64,000 nt of DNA from positions 4,014,373 to 4,078,372 of the forward strand of contig NC_050470.1 of the NCBI RefSeq assembly GCF_013373865.1. The letters run 5' to 3'. The first letter of the stretch is position 1; every line of letters starts with the position of its first letter. The notes below the pieces were generated by a model. The model had not been told where the DNA came from. It searched no databases and saw only the letters and a list, made by a program, of their open reading frames with translations. A program made the translations under genes and the position numbers. This DNA is from Monomorium pharaonis. Its lineage: Eukaryota > Arthropoda > Insecta > Hymenoptera > Formicidae. Shown here in pieces: positions 10,695 through 24,555 of the stretch.

Positions 10695-13600
10695 CGTAGG
10701 ACATAACCGGATACAGAGAGGAAACTTTTCTACTGGCGGAGGTTGGGACACAGCCGAGCGAAAGGAAGAAAAAGAAGAGAAAAAAGAAAACGGATCCCCA
10801 GCACGGTGAGCGAAAGCATGAGGATCCTAGGCGGTTTGGGGCGGTAAGGGGAAGAGGTCGGGTGGCGAGCAATAAAATCAAGCACCGGGGCTGCAACCCT
10901 TCCGCTGGAGTTGAGTCGTAATCTTGTCCGCTGCCAGAGGGTCGAGGCCTACGAGATCTCATTTTCTTTTCCGTCGGAGTAATTAATTAGCATTACGTTG
11001 GCAAATCGCGGAAGCCAACTTTTACACGTTTCATATATTGATGTCTAAAAAATCTCGCTTAAAGAAAATTTATTTGAAAGTGCTATTACAAACATACATA
11101 TCGCATATATTTATATTTAGTTTATATGCATATACGGGTATTTTATAACATGTGCATAACTTCAGAAATTACTTTAATATACAAAATAAGACAAAAATTT
11201 ATACATTAAAAGTAAATTTGCTCAGTTATCGAGATATAGATAATTAGAAATTTTATTAATTTTGTAACTATTATAATAATATTTTTGTTAAATATTCCTA
11301 TATGTGCAGTTTTTAATGTCATATATATATATATATATATTATATATTCAGTAAGTAATTAAATAAATTAAAAACTTGGTTGATTTAAACATTTAGAAAT
11401 ACAAAATAAATATTGACAACTTGAGAAGATAGAAAATGTTTTACATGCCGCAGAAAGATAAAGTTTTTCTTCCTGTCGCCTTGTTTTTCACTGTATCGAG
11501 GTAATACAAATACATCACTATCATATCTTCGGAGTATGCGAATTATATTTTTTAAACTGTAATTACTCGGCTTTTAATTGAAGATGCGCGGTTGTACGGT
11601 TCGATTATAAATAATTCCGATCTGGTTTTACCTGTAGCAAAATCATTAGGATGTGGAAGCGTAGCTATTCGTCGTCTTTCGATAGCACTTTTAATGGCGG
11701 ATTTTTTCCTTTAACATTTACAAACGTCTGCCCCCCCCCCCTTCTTTCCGTATCCGCGTAATTGCAGGACCTACTAGAAGAGTAAATGCACGTGAATGCA
11801 ATGAAATCCGTCTCGTCGTCCGATGGAGGAAGAATTTTCGCAAGATTGATAAAGGGTGAGTTGGGGGAAGAGAAGATAGACGGCGTACTGCACTGGCTGC
11901 TTAAATTAAGTACCGCCTGGTAATTTGAGGTATTGATTTTTATAGCGTCTCTCGGTAGGCATACATTAAAGTTCTCCCTCTTTGTCTCACCCCTGTAACA
12001 TCTATCCCTTTTCGAGCTTCCCTGCGAGGGGGGCGACACGAACGAGGCAGTGCCTGGCGATCGTCCGACTCTCTCCACTTTCATCCCTCTTTTCTACCCC
12101 TTTTCATGAAAATTTGCGACGATACGTGCTCCTTGCGCGGTGCCGCTTACGTCCCTCACATCAATTAAACGATTCTATACGAGAAAGAATTAATTTGCGT
12201 AATAAAGCACGATTCGCTAGCAATTAAGCAAATTCATCCTACTCACCGTGAAAGAAAAATTCACAGTTACGTAAGTTTCCAAAGTTATTGGTATTCGTTT
12301 TTTTTTTCGCCGAATAATTTAATGGTTCCATATATGCATGAAGCGCAATTTATTTGTACAATTTTGCGATCATTAATTGAAAATACTCTTGGGTATTCTT
12401 GTCCTTATACGAAATATATGCGTCGAGGCTTCATATCGTCTGTACAATAAAAATATTCAATCGTTTTGTCTGGCACGTTTGTGAAATCACTCTGCGAGAG
12501 ATCTCGCGCGGTTGAAATAATTTCTTGTTCATGGCAGTGGTTGTACAGGCAATAAGGAGCCTAAATGAAACGCATGACGGCGAAGTTATGCGTCTGAAGA
12601 ATGAAGAAGGTCAGGGGTGAAAAGTTCGATGGAAAAGTGATCGGATGACACGTGATCCGGTGGTAAAAGACGGGGAAAAGGTCGCGGAAAGCCACGAGCG
12701 GAGGCTGTGTACGGTCCGTTTACTCTTCCTCCGTCTCGATGTCGGTATATAGAAGCAAAAAGGGAGAAGAGAGGAGGGAACCTCTCCCGTTCCCAGTTCA
12801 TATGTGAGCGTCGATTTCGCGGTCCGCTGCGCCGCGTGAGTGGTTTGCCTGCCGCTTAAAAGATCCGAGACACGGCCGTAGCGATGGGTATTCGACACCG
12901 CGCAAACTCACTCGAACAACTCGACAAACAGATCGAATCTCGATCGCTACAAATTCATCGTAAATCGTTGTGATATTCGTGAGAGCATGCTGTGGTCAAA
13001 TTTTTAATAAAATTAAAAGTTTTAGTTATGGCATACAAATAATTACAATTTTATGCAAAGTATAAAAAATATGTTTCTATATAATATCGTTTATATATTC
13101 GATAACTCATACATTTGTTCCGTACTCGATATAGTTGTGTGCGAAATGATTACGAGTTTATTCACGTAGAGCGTATTCATAGGCGGAATGTACAATTTTG
13201 AAGGGATAGGTTTAGTCATGGTGCTCGGCGTCATGTATATACTAGTATAAAGGAGATACCGAATACATAGGTATAGTAGCAAGGTGAATAAAAGATTTCT
13301 TAAAATGATTTGCCCCGACAACGTACGTATTACCTGAGCTTCTAAAGGCAACGACGTAAAGGCTAGAGCGTCGCACCTGTTGCTTCAGTTCTCAGCACCA
13401 AATCGAAGACCTCCGACGAGATACCATAAAATGGAATTTCATAAAGTGGAGAAGCATTCGCACAGTTTGCCTGCGTTATATATTTTCACGTGATATATAC
13501 ACGCGTATGTATACACGAACGAACGTGATTTTAGATTGATTTGCGGCTTCGACTTATCTTTCGTCGCTATATTATTAAGATGCTTCAACCTTTTAATATA

Positions 13601-13940
13601 TTAACTGCAAATTTTATTTACGATGACGCAAATAGTTATATTCCATTGGCGCACAATTATGTTACAACTAAGGATAAGACGTAACTTAAATATTCTTTTA
13701 TTGTTGTTTTCTTTAATGTTAAAAAAAATTTTACTTTGTCATCAACAAGAATTTGAATTTAATTTGAGATCACAGCAAATGCAATTGTGTTATTGAGGAG
13801 AAAAAAAAAATGATTATGTCACATTAGACTTGGTGTATATAAAAATTAGTGAAAAATAGACGAGGAATTAATTTACCATTCTGTATCGCGAGGAGAATAG
13901 TTTGTTGGTACAAAATGAGCGTTCGTTCGAATCCATCATT
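10695..13940. other. mixed non-coding DNA
   Basis: 10700-10960 and 11650-12900 are moderately GC-rich, with small overlapping open frames on both strands. 10970-11650 and 12980-13900 are AT-rich. Contents are a TA microsatellite (11321-11347) and a run of ten C (near 11732-11741). No domain, RNA gene or mobile element is recognised. Confidence 0.45.
11321..11347. repeat. (AT)n microsatellite
   Basis: Uninterrupted AT/TA run with one phase slip near its end. Confidence 0.85.
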
Positions 13941-13944
13941 ACCC

Positions 13945-13962
13945 GTACGCCGTACGGCGTAC
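13945..13962. repeat. 18-bp perfect palindrome
   Basis: GTACGCCGTACGGCGTAC reads the same on both strands, with no spacer. It is built from GTAC and GCCG/CGGC half units. A dimeric protein site or chance are both possible. Confidence 0.6.
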
Positions 13963-15278
13963 CTATTCCACGGGACGAGGTAAAAAATGCTGATGCCAGG
14001 CCAGCGTGGGGTCCGGGGCTTATGCACGCTTCAGGAACCCGGACACTTCGGATTTAACGGAGAACTCGCACGAATAAACAATCGTACCTCCGTGGGTGCT
14101 GCCTTATTAAAGGTCATAGAAAAAAAGAGGCTCAACCGTGGCACGCGAACGATTAATGTCGCCCGGCGATAAGCACGGTAACTAAGGGGTGCCGTAATTA
14201 GCGCGTCACCCCGTTCGCCGCGCCAGTGACGTTCACGAGATTATTATTCTCGCGTGAGGACCGTCCCGGAGACATAATTGAGATATATCGCGCAAAAGGA
14301 TCGGGCGGCCGATGTTTCGAGGCGAGTACACGAATCGCGCTTTTCAATTACGGAAATCTGCGAGGAGATCAAACGGGTGAAACCGACCTCGGTAAACCGC
14401 GATTCCTAATCACGGCGAATCGCGGCGGCTCGCGGGATACATCGAGACATTGAAACACCATATTTTTCGATTCTTTTTCCAGCTTACAAGAAAGCATCGT
14501 CAATCGAAATCCAACAATTTGCACGAATTTTTATGAAATTTTTTTGCGGGAAGAAAACAAAGGGAGAGAGCATCTTTTTTCACGAAAGAGAGAACTTTCT
14601 TCAGGGAATTTTTCCAACATTTCGTTCACGTAGTAATGTTCGTAACTTTTCCGACATTTGATTTAATTTTTATTTCAAATTTAATTCACTTCCCCTTCGT
14701 TACACACAAAAGACTGGTACTGCTGCTTTGATCCTAAGGTTAGATGTCGCACCTCTTTAAAGGGCAATTGGCCACGAATGAAGCATACCATTATTCATGT
14801 CTTGAGTCACTCTCTGTCTGTTTACAAAGTTCCTGCCAAATTGATGGCTTCGGATCAGTCGTGTTCCCTCGCCAAGTCAGCTATCTCCGCTAAATTCTCA
14901 CGTTTTGAATCAATCGTGCAGTCGCTCTAATCTCGCGTGCGACAGCCTTCTTCGGTCCAACGGACTTATTCGCCGCGGTATCGTCGAATTTTCTTTCCCG
15001 ATTCATCGAAAAATGGGCGTTGTCATTAATAGCGCGACGAGCAACAGGAAATCCGCGTTCTTGGCGACGAAAAAACCCATCATCAGGCGACGGGTACACA
15101 TAACCGCGAAAGAAATTGCCGTCATTCGCAAGTAGTAATCTTTCCGCCCAGGCAATATATCCATTATTTGCCGACGTGGTATTTCGTACCGAACTGCGTG
15201 ATGCGCGACTTTCGCAGCTTCCTCCTCGTCCCTCGGTTCTCATCGCGAAAATGAACGTAAAGTATTTTCGTAGCAGGA

Positions 15279-15294
15279 TTTCTCACGTGAGAAA
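15279..15294. promoter_or_regulatory. 16-bp palindrome centred on a CACGTG E-box
   Basis: TTTCTCACGTGAGAAA is a perfect palindrome around the canonical E-box CACGTG, which is bound by Myc/Max and Clock/Cycle-type bHLH dimers. The symmetric flanks are longer than a bHLH dimer needs. Function is inferred. Confidence 0.35.
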
Positions 15295-16614
15295 ACGTAT
15301 ACGTGATTTACTTTGGAAGAGGCGTATCTAGTAAGTGACGTTTACGAAATCTCTGAATGTAAATGCCATATTGCAGGCCGATATTTGTCAAATCTTACCG
15401 CGAGCGATAATCTTAAGATGTTGATTTCAAAGGTTTTAAACACAAGAATCGAATATAAATCCCGACCTAGTGTCTTTTAATCGAATATCTAAAGTCTTGG
15501 AAATCGCTTCCAAAATAAAGAGCTGATTCGCGTATAAAAAGCATAAAATAAAAAAACTTTTATTCTTTACGTCTTTACTATGCAATGTAACAGGTGTTAC
15601 TTTTCATGCTTCATGCCTTTGAGGATCCCAAAGTTTGCTTTTATGCCTCGTATTCGGTAAACGAATAACATGACTGAGGTTGGAAATACATCGAATCGCG
15701 GGCACGTGGTTTTAAGTGCTCGTTAACACGTGAGCATCGAATGGTTTCGTCGCGCTGACGGCGAACAGGTAGACAGACTGCCCATATAGCCTTCATACAC
15801 ACACATACACGCGCGCGCTCCTACGTATATGTGTATGCATACACGCCGTGCATCGGTATCGAGGAGGTGGCGCGGAGCAGGTTTTCGAGCTGATATCATT
15901 TGTATCTCCCGCGGCCACGACCCGGAGGCCTCTCGCACCTTGGCGTTCCTCTCTCGACTTCCCTTCACGGCTCCCTTATCCTCGGGGATCGTCTACGTGA
16001 TATTTATTTCGCGTAGGCTTCCCTCTGACTTTATATTTGGATACCACGTATGCTTTTAATGGTGGTAGTGCATCTCACCAAGCGTTACGTGCATCTACGC
16101 GCCGACGAGATACACCATTTACCCACGATAGACGGAACGAACCACGTCCGGGATAATTTAACACTTGAAACCGAGCGTGTGGCGGTTGCGGTTCTCATGC
16201 ATGCATCAAACAATATTAGCGTAATATCGTCGGGGGAGAATAGGAAAATAGGAAAGTGCTAAAGTTATCATTTCTTTTCAACGACAAATGTTGCATCAAA
16301 TCTCATTAGTATATTTTTATATAAATACCTGATAATATTTGGTACCCCTTATCCTATCCCATCATGCAGACCGCATCATTAACTGTTTAGCCATCTTTTC
16401 ACCGCAATTTTCACGATTCTGTAATCTAAAATATTTATGTCGTAGAAATCGCATTGTTTTTTTTTTAAGTATTAGAAAAATATACGTACAATCTATATAT
16501 TTTTAAACATATTACGTGCGCATCCAATGTTACAATTTTAACTGAAGAATATGAGAATTTTTATAGAAATAATTAAAGATTCTTAATTCTAATTTAACAT
16601 TAAGAGTATTAAAA

Positions 16615-16639
16615 ATTATTATTATTATTATTATTATTA
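16615..16639. repeat. (ATT)n microsatellite
   Basis: About eight uninterrupted ATT units. Confidence 0.9.
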
Positions 16640-18189
16640 ATTACTGCATTCTAATTTTATTTAAACACCGGACTACCTCATAGTTGCGACGCTTCTTAAG
16701 CATCCACTGTGCAATCGTGCTTTTACCTGCGATAACTCGGTAGTTGGACTTTCGACTTGGGTAACATAACACCTTAAACCCTGGTCGTACACGCGTTCAC
16801 GTATATTCGCGTGTGTACAATAAACCGCGAGCTTCAGGGCTGGGTGCTTCTCCGGTACAAATGCATTTCGAGGAAGAAACATCACGAGGGCAGAGTCCCA
16901 TATTATTTTTTTTATGAATTGGTTCGTCTGTATAACATATTAGTGGAGGATTACGAAACGCTGTTGATAAAGCATGACTATCCTTTTTGGCAAAACGTAG
17001 CGGACTAGCCATATGACGTGATCGAGTTTGAACGCAAATTTGTAGAAGGACGCAAAAGGTCTCGCGATCGGCGTATCTTTTTTTTTTTCAGATAAAGCGA
17101 GAATTAATGCTTCTAGCAAAATATACAATCGAAGAATCACGGCGCGCCCAGAGATTATAGTCCATTTAGCCTAATGGTTGAGGCAGCCCTGCACGGAGGG
17201 CGGGCCGCGGGAGAAAGATGAGGCCGCGTCCGCGATCGTGACTGCCCGTGACATACACGCTCACGTTATACATACATCTCTCCCCCGCGGGTTGCCGCAC
17301 CACGGGCTCTTTCCACGGAAAGACGAGGCATTCGGTTACTACAACAACGATCACACTACCGATGAGCTGGTGGATCCGCCTCGCACGACCGCGCCGATAA
17401 AAGTCCTTATCCGGGCGTGTATCATCGCCGTCCCCTTGTTCGCTGCGCGCGAGGTGACGATAAAAGTTATTGCAGGATGGATGGAGTCCTGCGCGTGAGG
17501 ACTCGCGTGATTTTCGATAATTAATCGGGCCGATTCGCTTTTTAAATAATTGCCCCGTCAGATTAAATCATGCCGCCGTTGTCACGTCCGTATTATGTTT
17601 GATCACGCTTGGAAAAGTGATACACGCTTAGAGCTCAGATACGAGGGAGATTTCCTACTTCGAGGCTTCTTCCTTCCCTCCGACATAGTCGCGAGTTATT
17701 ATCATAATGCCTCTTCCGTTGGCCAACAAGCTATCGACATCTAAGCATCTCGCGAGCGGATGATAAAGAGAATTATTGCCGGAGTGATCATGATGCTGCC
17801 TGTGGCGTAAATCATACATCGTGCGACTGCCGAGACAAAAGTTACGAGCGCGAACGTTCCTCGCTTTCCTTGAACGGGTCTCCCCTCGTGCCCTTCGCTC
17901 CTTGCCTCGCCCCTTCCCAGAAAGAGAGTGACGATAAAAATTACATAAAGCCGCGGCACGCTCTACAAAGATTTTAACTTTATACAGACTGCGTTGAGAT
18001 GCGTTCTCCTCTCGGTGGCCCTCGCAGAGTACGCTGTAATAACTTTTTTGTTGTCTGCAATAGTGAAGTCGTCCCTGATTGCGAAAGATTTCTTGCGCGT
18101 CCATTCCGTTGTGTGCCTTGTAATATTCAACGCCTGAGCATCGCGCATTTAATCGGGTCGCCTTCACGAGACTATAGAATGATGTAAAT

Positions 18190-21180
18190 CATATAATAAT
18201 ATAAAGCTACGCGTCAGTACTGCGCTGTAGGAAAATCATGTAAAATTACACAATTTACAGCGGGAATAAAATTTTTTAGTATTTTTATTTCTAATCGTGC
18301 AAATCTAATTTTTCGTTTAATATAAAGATATGTTTGCACAATTAAAGATGAAGATATTTAAAAAATTTATGTTTTACCATCAATTGAGTAAATTTTACAC
18401 ATATTATTTGTATAATATACTTTTTTACAGTGTAAGATAACTTTTTCAATTAATTTGTTCTCGACATTATGTCTATTAATTATTTCGATATCAGCATGTT
18501 GTGATTGATAGAAGGATAAATATTTTACGTTGCGTGGAAATTTGATAACATTTCTATTTTTCAGTATCGAAGTAAGTGAAACCGTTATGTAAATTTCATT
18601 GATATTGCTGAACGAAAATAATAAATTTAACATCAAGAATATCGAATAACGCACGCGCAATTTCGCAATTGTATTGATCGCGACAGTGCCACCGCATGTA
18701 GCTTCTGATCGAATTGCACCTCTCGAGTGCGGCCGATACGAAACCACGTGTCACGTATTATCCGCGATGCGTTTTCTCACGCGGCTCGCGATGGAATCGA
18801 TCGAGGCGAGATATATATCGGAACGATCGTCGGACAGCCGGGAAAGGTGAAACTGGCCGGGTAGGGGGTAACACAAGATCTTCATCTGTAACATCGCAAA
18901 TTGAACGAGGGTTTGCTACGATCGCCGAGTCGTACCGCAAGTAGTCGATGCATATCCACGGCGCGATATTGCCCGGTAATGCACGCATCGACTCGATTTA
19001 AATTACTTCGTCCAGTTCCCTGTTATTTGCGACTCGCTGTCCTTTGCCTAGCGATAAATTAGACGAGCGTTATGTGCGGATGTGTGTACGTTACCTTTTG
19101 TCGCTTCGTTTTCTTTCCTTTCACGCTCGCCGCACGAATTCCGCCTTACGCTCCGCAGGATACCGTTAATTTTACGGTAATTAGTGCACGTATGATTGGC
19201 GCACGGTCGATCATTCGTGGATTACGTCATAGAAAGCGTACGGTGGCGAATCGAAAGATCGAGTTGGCCTCTCGCGCACGTACGTATGCTACCACGAAGC
19301 GTGTAAGATTTCCTTAATGGAACTTGCTGCGATCTGGCGAGGGCGTGATACTATTTCAATATCGGTCTGCCTGCGGTTCTTCCTGTACATACTTTCCGAC
19401 CATTGGAGATCCTTCGGCAATCAAGTACGTTCCATCGTCATGCGTGGTTTTCGCTGGTAGAATATAAGCTCCTGCGGTCAGCAGCATTTGCCTTGCGTTA
19501 AAAATGATTAATATTCTGATTCCGTGCGTTAGGTAAGTAATAATTTTCTAGAAACACAACGTTCAATAGTTTAATCAATTATTATCAACAACTGATCTTT
19601 GGATAAACATGAGAAATTCTCGAAAAATCTTATAGTATTTTTTGTTACAATTTTTTACTTCTGTCTAATCTTTCAATTTAATTTGTTTTTTTTTCTTTCT
19701 CCTATAGTTAATTTTTGGAATAGGCCCGTATTCAGAACGCACTTATAAAAAAAGTTAACACGCTTTTTAACGATCATTTTAACCTTGTTTTATAGTTTAA
19801 ATCTTTATCTAAATTTAACGCAATTTTTGTAAAATTCAAGATATTTACAAATTCTTATTAGGGAGGTATAAATTGCTTGATTGTTTAAAATTCAACAATT
19901 AGAGTTTTTGCAACACAGATTACAGGAAACTTATTTCCGTGAGATTTTCACGAATTCTTTCATGTGAAGATTGTGCCCGACTATTTAACAGATATGTTTC
20001 GCTTCGTAAAGCAAGGGATGGGCACCGTGCACATGCAGATTGCGGTCGCTCGTCTTTCTCTATTGTTTTTCCTCCTCTCCCTCGTCCGCGCCTTCCATTG
20101 ACTGTTGCTCACTTCTTCCGTCACACGCATGCGGTGCCACAATAGATGTCTCTTTCGAAAGGTAACGGCATTAACTGTGAACGCACTAAACATTCACAGG
20201 TAGTAAATAGGCAGGTAGAGGCGCAGTGCCTTAATTGTCGCCTTCCTCCTCGAGATTGTATGGCATGCCAAGCATGAAGTAACGTATGGAGAGTCATCGC
20301 TGAGGATCCGAAACGCTCCCTTTGACTTACTGCAAGAATCGAACGCTTTATTTTTCGCAAGTTGAATTTCGTTCTTCTGTTCTATCTTGGCAAATATAAA
20401 ATCAACGCTTAAGCCCCTTTAAGAATCTGCCAATTATTCGCTACGTTCTTCTTACTAATGATTTTCGTCTCGTTATTTCGAGTTGTGTAATTAATTCTTT
20501 TACAACTTAATTCTGCAACAACTTCTCGATTACGGTAAATTATATGAAGTGTCCTTAAGTGAGGGGAAGAGTATGACGGGAAATTTTGTGTGGCTGTACG
20601 ATTTCGATGTCGTCGAAAGTAGACCCTAGAGATTTTCCGAGATGCCACGCTGGCTCTCGTCAGACGTCGACCGTGACATAGAACTTGCGTGCCGATCGAA
20701 GGCATGGTCGTTCTTCTAACAGAGGGCAGAAGGCGCGGCGTCTGTCAGGTACGTTTAAAGACAAGTTAAAGACTGAAATTACACAGCGAGGCGCAATCTA
20801 TCTAGTCTTGCAAAATTTCTTCCCACGTTTACAGACCTACCACCCATCAGTCTATAACATAGAGAAGATCTTTGTATTCATAAATACACTCTGTGAACTC
20901 TGTGCTCAAATGCTGCACGAGAACAACTATAATTACTTCAGATGAGTGTTCTATTAGGATTGACTAAAAAAAAAAAAAAAATAAAGATTAACTCTATCTC
21001 TTTCATACGTTCGGTTCGGCTAGAAATACGTTTTGGCTTAAATTTTTATCAATCTCGTTTGCATTCACTTTATCCTGCGTAGGGTGAAGTAATCGTTGGT
21101 GAATAGTAGCAAAGCGAGCACATGAGGAAGAGAACAGCGAGAAGAGTGAAGTCAAGTAGGGAAGGGGAGAAGAGAACGGG
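18190..21180. other. mixed non-coding DNA
   Basis: 18190-18660, 19490-19930 and 20350-20560 are AT-rich. The rest is moderately CpG-rich. A good splice donor (TTAG then GTAAGTAA, near 19531) and another (CAG then GTACGT, near 20747) stand alone without a credible exon. I see no gene. Confidence 0.45.
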
Positions 21181-21850
21181 GTAGTGCCTCATTCAGAGTG
21201 ACGGTCGACGAGGAGCAGGGCGGAAGGGGGGTTGTCTTCTGCCAAGCAGGCCGCCGCCACCGTCGTCACCGCGGCGCGTTAAGGCCAGTAGATACGTCCT
21301 AAGTCGCCGGACGCGAACAACGGACGTTCAAGCGGAGAGCTCAGTGATTACGAGGCTGATTGGCCGCCGCCGAGATGAGACGGCGGCATCCGTCTTGTCG
21401 ACCGCAGCTCGTGACGGAAGAAACGCGCGCTCTTGAAAGAGAAAGAGAGAAAGAAAGAGCTTTTCTTATTTATTCGTACCGCCGTGCCATACGCCGCCGC
21501 CGCCGCTGCCGGTCGCAACTGCAACCGGAATATAGTAGCGTATGCGAGGGAGGCGATCGGGGGAGAAAGAAAGAGGAATATACCCTCTACCGCGAAGCGC
21601 CCGTATATAATTTCATATCGCGGCGACCCGGTGCGCCGCGTAGGGATAGGCGCCACGCCCACCTGTGTGTCTCTTGGGCGCCAGCCCAAGTCGCGTCTCC
21701 TTTCGCTGCACCGCAGCACTTGATGCTGCTGCTGCTGCTGCTGCTGCTGTTGCTCCCGCTACTCGCCGCTCGAGTCTTTGTGCCGCTTCTTCTTCCTCGG
21801 TCTGTTTCCCGTGGAACGATGCGTTCGCAACATAAGCGTTTGAAGTAAAA
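21181..21850. other. GC-rich island with CTG repeat (possible promoter or 5' exon)
   Basis: Dense CpG, GCC repeats (21490-21510), an initiator-like CTCAGTG (about 21339-21345) and an inverted CCAAT box (ATTGG, about 21358-21362) precede a TGC repeat. Four overlapping open frames of 96-162 codons lie here on both strands, so open frame alone is not evidence for coding. One plus-strand frame has a Met followed by a leucine run resembling a signal peptide, but that run is simply the CTG repeat. No protein family is recognised. Confidence 0.3.
21724..21752. repeat. (TGC)n trinucleotide repeat
   Basis: About nine CTG/TGC units ending in TGT-TGC. It would be read as Leu or Cys on plus, and Gln, Ala or Ser on minus. 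Confidence 0.9.
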
Positions 21851-24060
21851 TCAAACGTATTTTTTCCCCATAACTTTTGGCGACAGTTAACATCAGCTAT
21901 GAGTAAATGACATATACATGTAAAAGACGAGGATAACAAGATATATATCTATCGAAAATCTATGGAATATGGAAGCGTATTTTGACTTTGACAAACGTAC
22001 ATTTAGGTCGCATCTTTATGTACGCGTCTCTTTTCTATCCGTTACTTATTCATTATACGGACTTTCTGATCCCGCATTTCTAACGTCACTGTCACCACTC
22101 TATCAACTTCGTTCTATTCCACCCGTCACTCGAACCCGCTCAATTTCCGCCGCGAATACCGCGAATCTGCTAAACCGCAACGCGTGACGACCTAACTGCT
22201 TTTCGTTTGAAGCCTTAAGGCCGTCTCCGCGAAGCCAAATGGGTCCTTGTCCCTCCCTCCCTCTCCGTCCTCTCACCACTTCCTCTTGTTCGCCACCCGC
22301 ACGATTCCGCGCTCGATTCCATTTAGCACGACCCGCAAAATGCTCGAGTACGATGCCCCCGTCTTCTTCTTGTCCTTCTTTCCTTTTCAGATTTGTGTGG
22401 AAGATCATTTTCTGCATACAGTGAACGCACTTTAATAATTTCAGTTTTTATAGGGATATTTTACACTCTCTATTCTTTATTTTAGTATTGTTCACCTGTC
22501 CTCTCTCTATATATTTGCTTTTTTCTATTAACTTTGTAACGACACACAGCGATTCTTAATTATATTCTATATATTTTCTATATATTAACATTTTATTATA
22601 ATATATGTAATTATCAATTGCTTGTGTTTTTAGAATCAAAGACCAAAATGTATTTATAAGTACATAAAGTTGAATAAAAAGAGAATTTTATCTTTTCGGC
22701 TTATAATTTTTCATTTATTGTATATTAATCTATTATTATTATATTTAGGAATGTATCTTCTTCGAAGAAAATAGAAAATACAATTATTTATTCATTAGGA
22801 CTGAGGGCAAAGTAAAGAAAAGATACGAAAGGGTTGAAGAGGGTAGAAAATGCAATAGGTTGGTTCAAAGACTAAAGACATGGCCGAAATCTTGAAAGAC
22901 TCTCTTGAAGAGATGCCAGGTCTAAAGCACCATAATAACAATTTATGCTAAAACGAGAATTCTTTGAATATGTAATGTAAGTTGAGTTGAAAATATCGAA
23001 AACTTGAAAATATTTGAAGAGATCGTTACACTTATATACAAGAAATAACGCCTAAAACACGTAATCTGTCGTTGGAAAATACCCCAAAATCTTAGTTTAT
23101 TAAATTTTGTTGAATCTTTAATAAAATTTAAAATTGCATTATTTCATGTATTGGACAGTAATTGAGTAATTACTTTAAAATTACAGTAAAAATATCGTTC
23201 CATTGATTCAATGTAGCATTTATACCTACATAAATAAGAGATCATAAACTTAATAATATTATTAGTTTATATATATATATTTTTTTTACATATCATTAGT
23301 CATAAGATCCATTCAAGACTTAGCGACATGTCATCTTTAAAAAATTTCTTCTCAAGATGCATGCTCGGCGAATAGTGTACCTATAAGCGGATCATGATGG
23401 CTGTATAATCAGATGATTAGCGAATTTCGAAAATAACGCGGAAGCAGTTGAACGAAGCACGAGAAGACGATAGAGAAAAAATGCTGATTGATGGGTTTGC
23501 TTTTAATGGATGATAATGAAGACTGTTCGCGAAGCCCGCCGCCGCGACAACACGAAGAGAATCGAAGAGTGAAAGTGGTATGCAGCAAAATATTAATGAG
23601 GCCGTTTAGTTGATCGGTTGGTACAATGTGCCAGATTCATCGGTCGATGTTCAAGTAGTTCGTGTTGCGATTTGTAGCCGGAATTGGCTGCGTGAGAAAT
23701 AAGGCATAACGAAAGGACAAATGACAGAGAAGTAGAGACCGATTGAAATTCTTTGGGATGCAGGTGAAATTATATATTTGCGATAACACATCGAAACACA
23801 CGCGAGAATAAGTGCGAGCTTGAAATATTAATACATATCTAATATGCGTATAAAAAGATATAAAAATAATCGCAAAAAGTTAGAAAATTTTGTCTCTTAT
23901 AACATAATATTTCAGTCTTATTGTTTTAATTTAAAAGACGAATTATTCAAAGCCATTTACAACCATCTCCAATTAAAAAGTAACGATTCTGTTCCATCGA
24001 AGAAATACTATATATTGTTTACTCGTATTTTTTGTTTGAGTAAAATCTCATTTCTATAAA
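21851..24060. other. mostly AT-rich non-coding stretch
   Basis: 22080-22420 is a small pyrimidine-rich, CpG-containing block. 22430-23390 and 23750-24060 are AT-rich. Nothing else is supported. Confidence 0.5.
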
Positions 24061-24507
24061 TGATCCAGTTAAGCGTGGAGAGGAAACGTGATACAGTACA
24101 TCGAGTAGGCAAACAAATCGCCGAGGGAGCGAACGGCGAGGAAGGGAACTCCTACGGCGCCGAGTTCACGAAGGGCGAGGAGACGGATAAAAAAAGGACA
24201 AAATACACGGCCGTAACACCGATCAAGAGACAACAGAGAGGGCGGACGAGGGAGAGGAAAAGGAGGGCGGGCGGTAACGTTCTCGCGGAGATACCAGAGC
24301 ACACACGACGAGGAAGATTATTGTGTAGCGCGAGAGGGTAGGGCATGACCCTGGGCGGCCACGAAGGAGATCGGTACCGCGGCAGCTTCGCCATCCACGT
24401 CCATCCGCATGCGCACACGTGTACATGCGAAGCACACGTGTTCCCCACACATGAGAACCGACACGTTCCATCGCGGAGAAACATGCGAGGCCGCGTCTTT
24501 GTAAGAG

Positions 24508-24555
<48 letters not shown>

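Larger units (their letters stand above)
13963..18190. other. mixed non-coding DNA
   Basis: Moderately CpG-rich DNA (13.96-14.45, 14.9-15.3, 15.7-16.2, 17.1-18.18 kb) with AT-rich gaps. Open frames up to 170 codons are Arg/His/Ser-rich and match no domain I know. The word GTGACGATAAAA, a GATA-factor-like core, occurs at 17454 and again at 17928 with 15 of 16 bases identical. Confidence 0.4.

Noticed and set aside
13922..13935. B-box-like GTTCGTTCGAATCC
   Set aside because: No A box 30-60 bp upstream and no cloverleaf pairing on either strand.
14220..14250. TCACGAGA...TCTCGCGTGA imperfect inverted repeat
   Set aside because: The arms need a two-base bulge and are short. Not distinguishable from chance.
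17167..17210. tRNA-like A box (TAGCCTAATGGTTGAGGCAG)
   Set aside because: No B box (GGTTCGANNCC type) follows at the right distance and no acceptor stem pairs, so it is not a tRNA gene.
17655..18167. 170-codon minus-strand frame
   Set aside because: No recognisable domain, overlapped by other frames, and the residues reflect CpG-rich composition.
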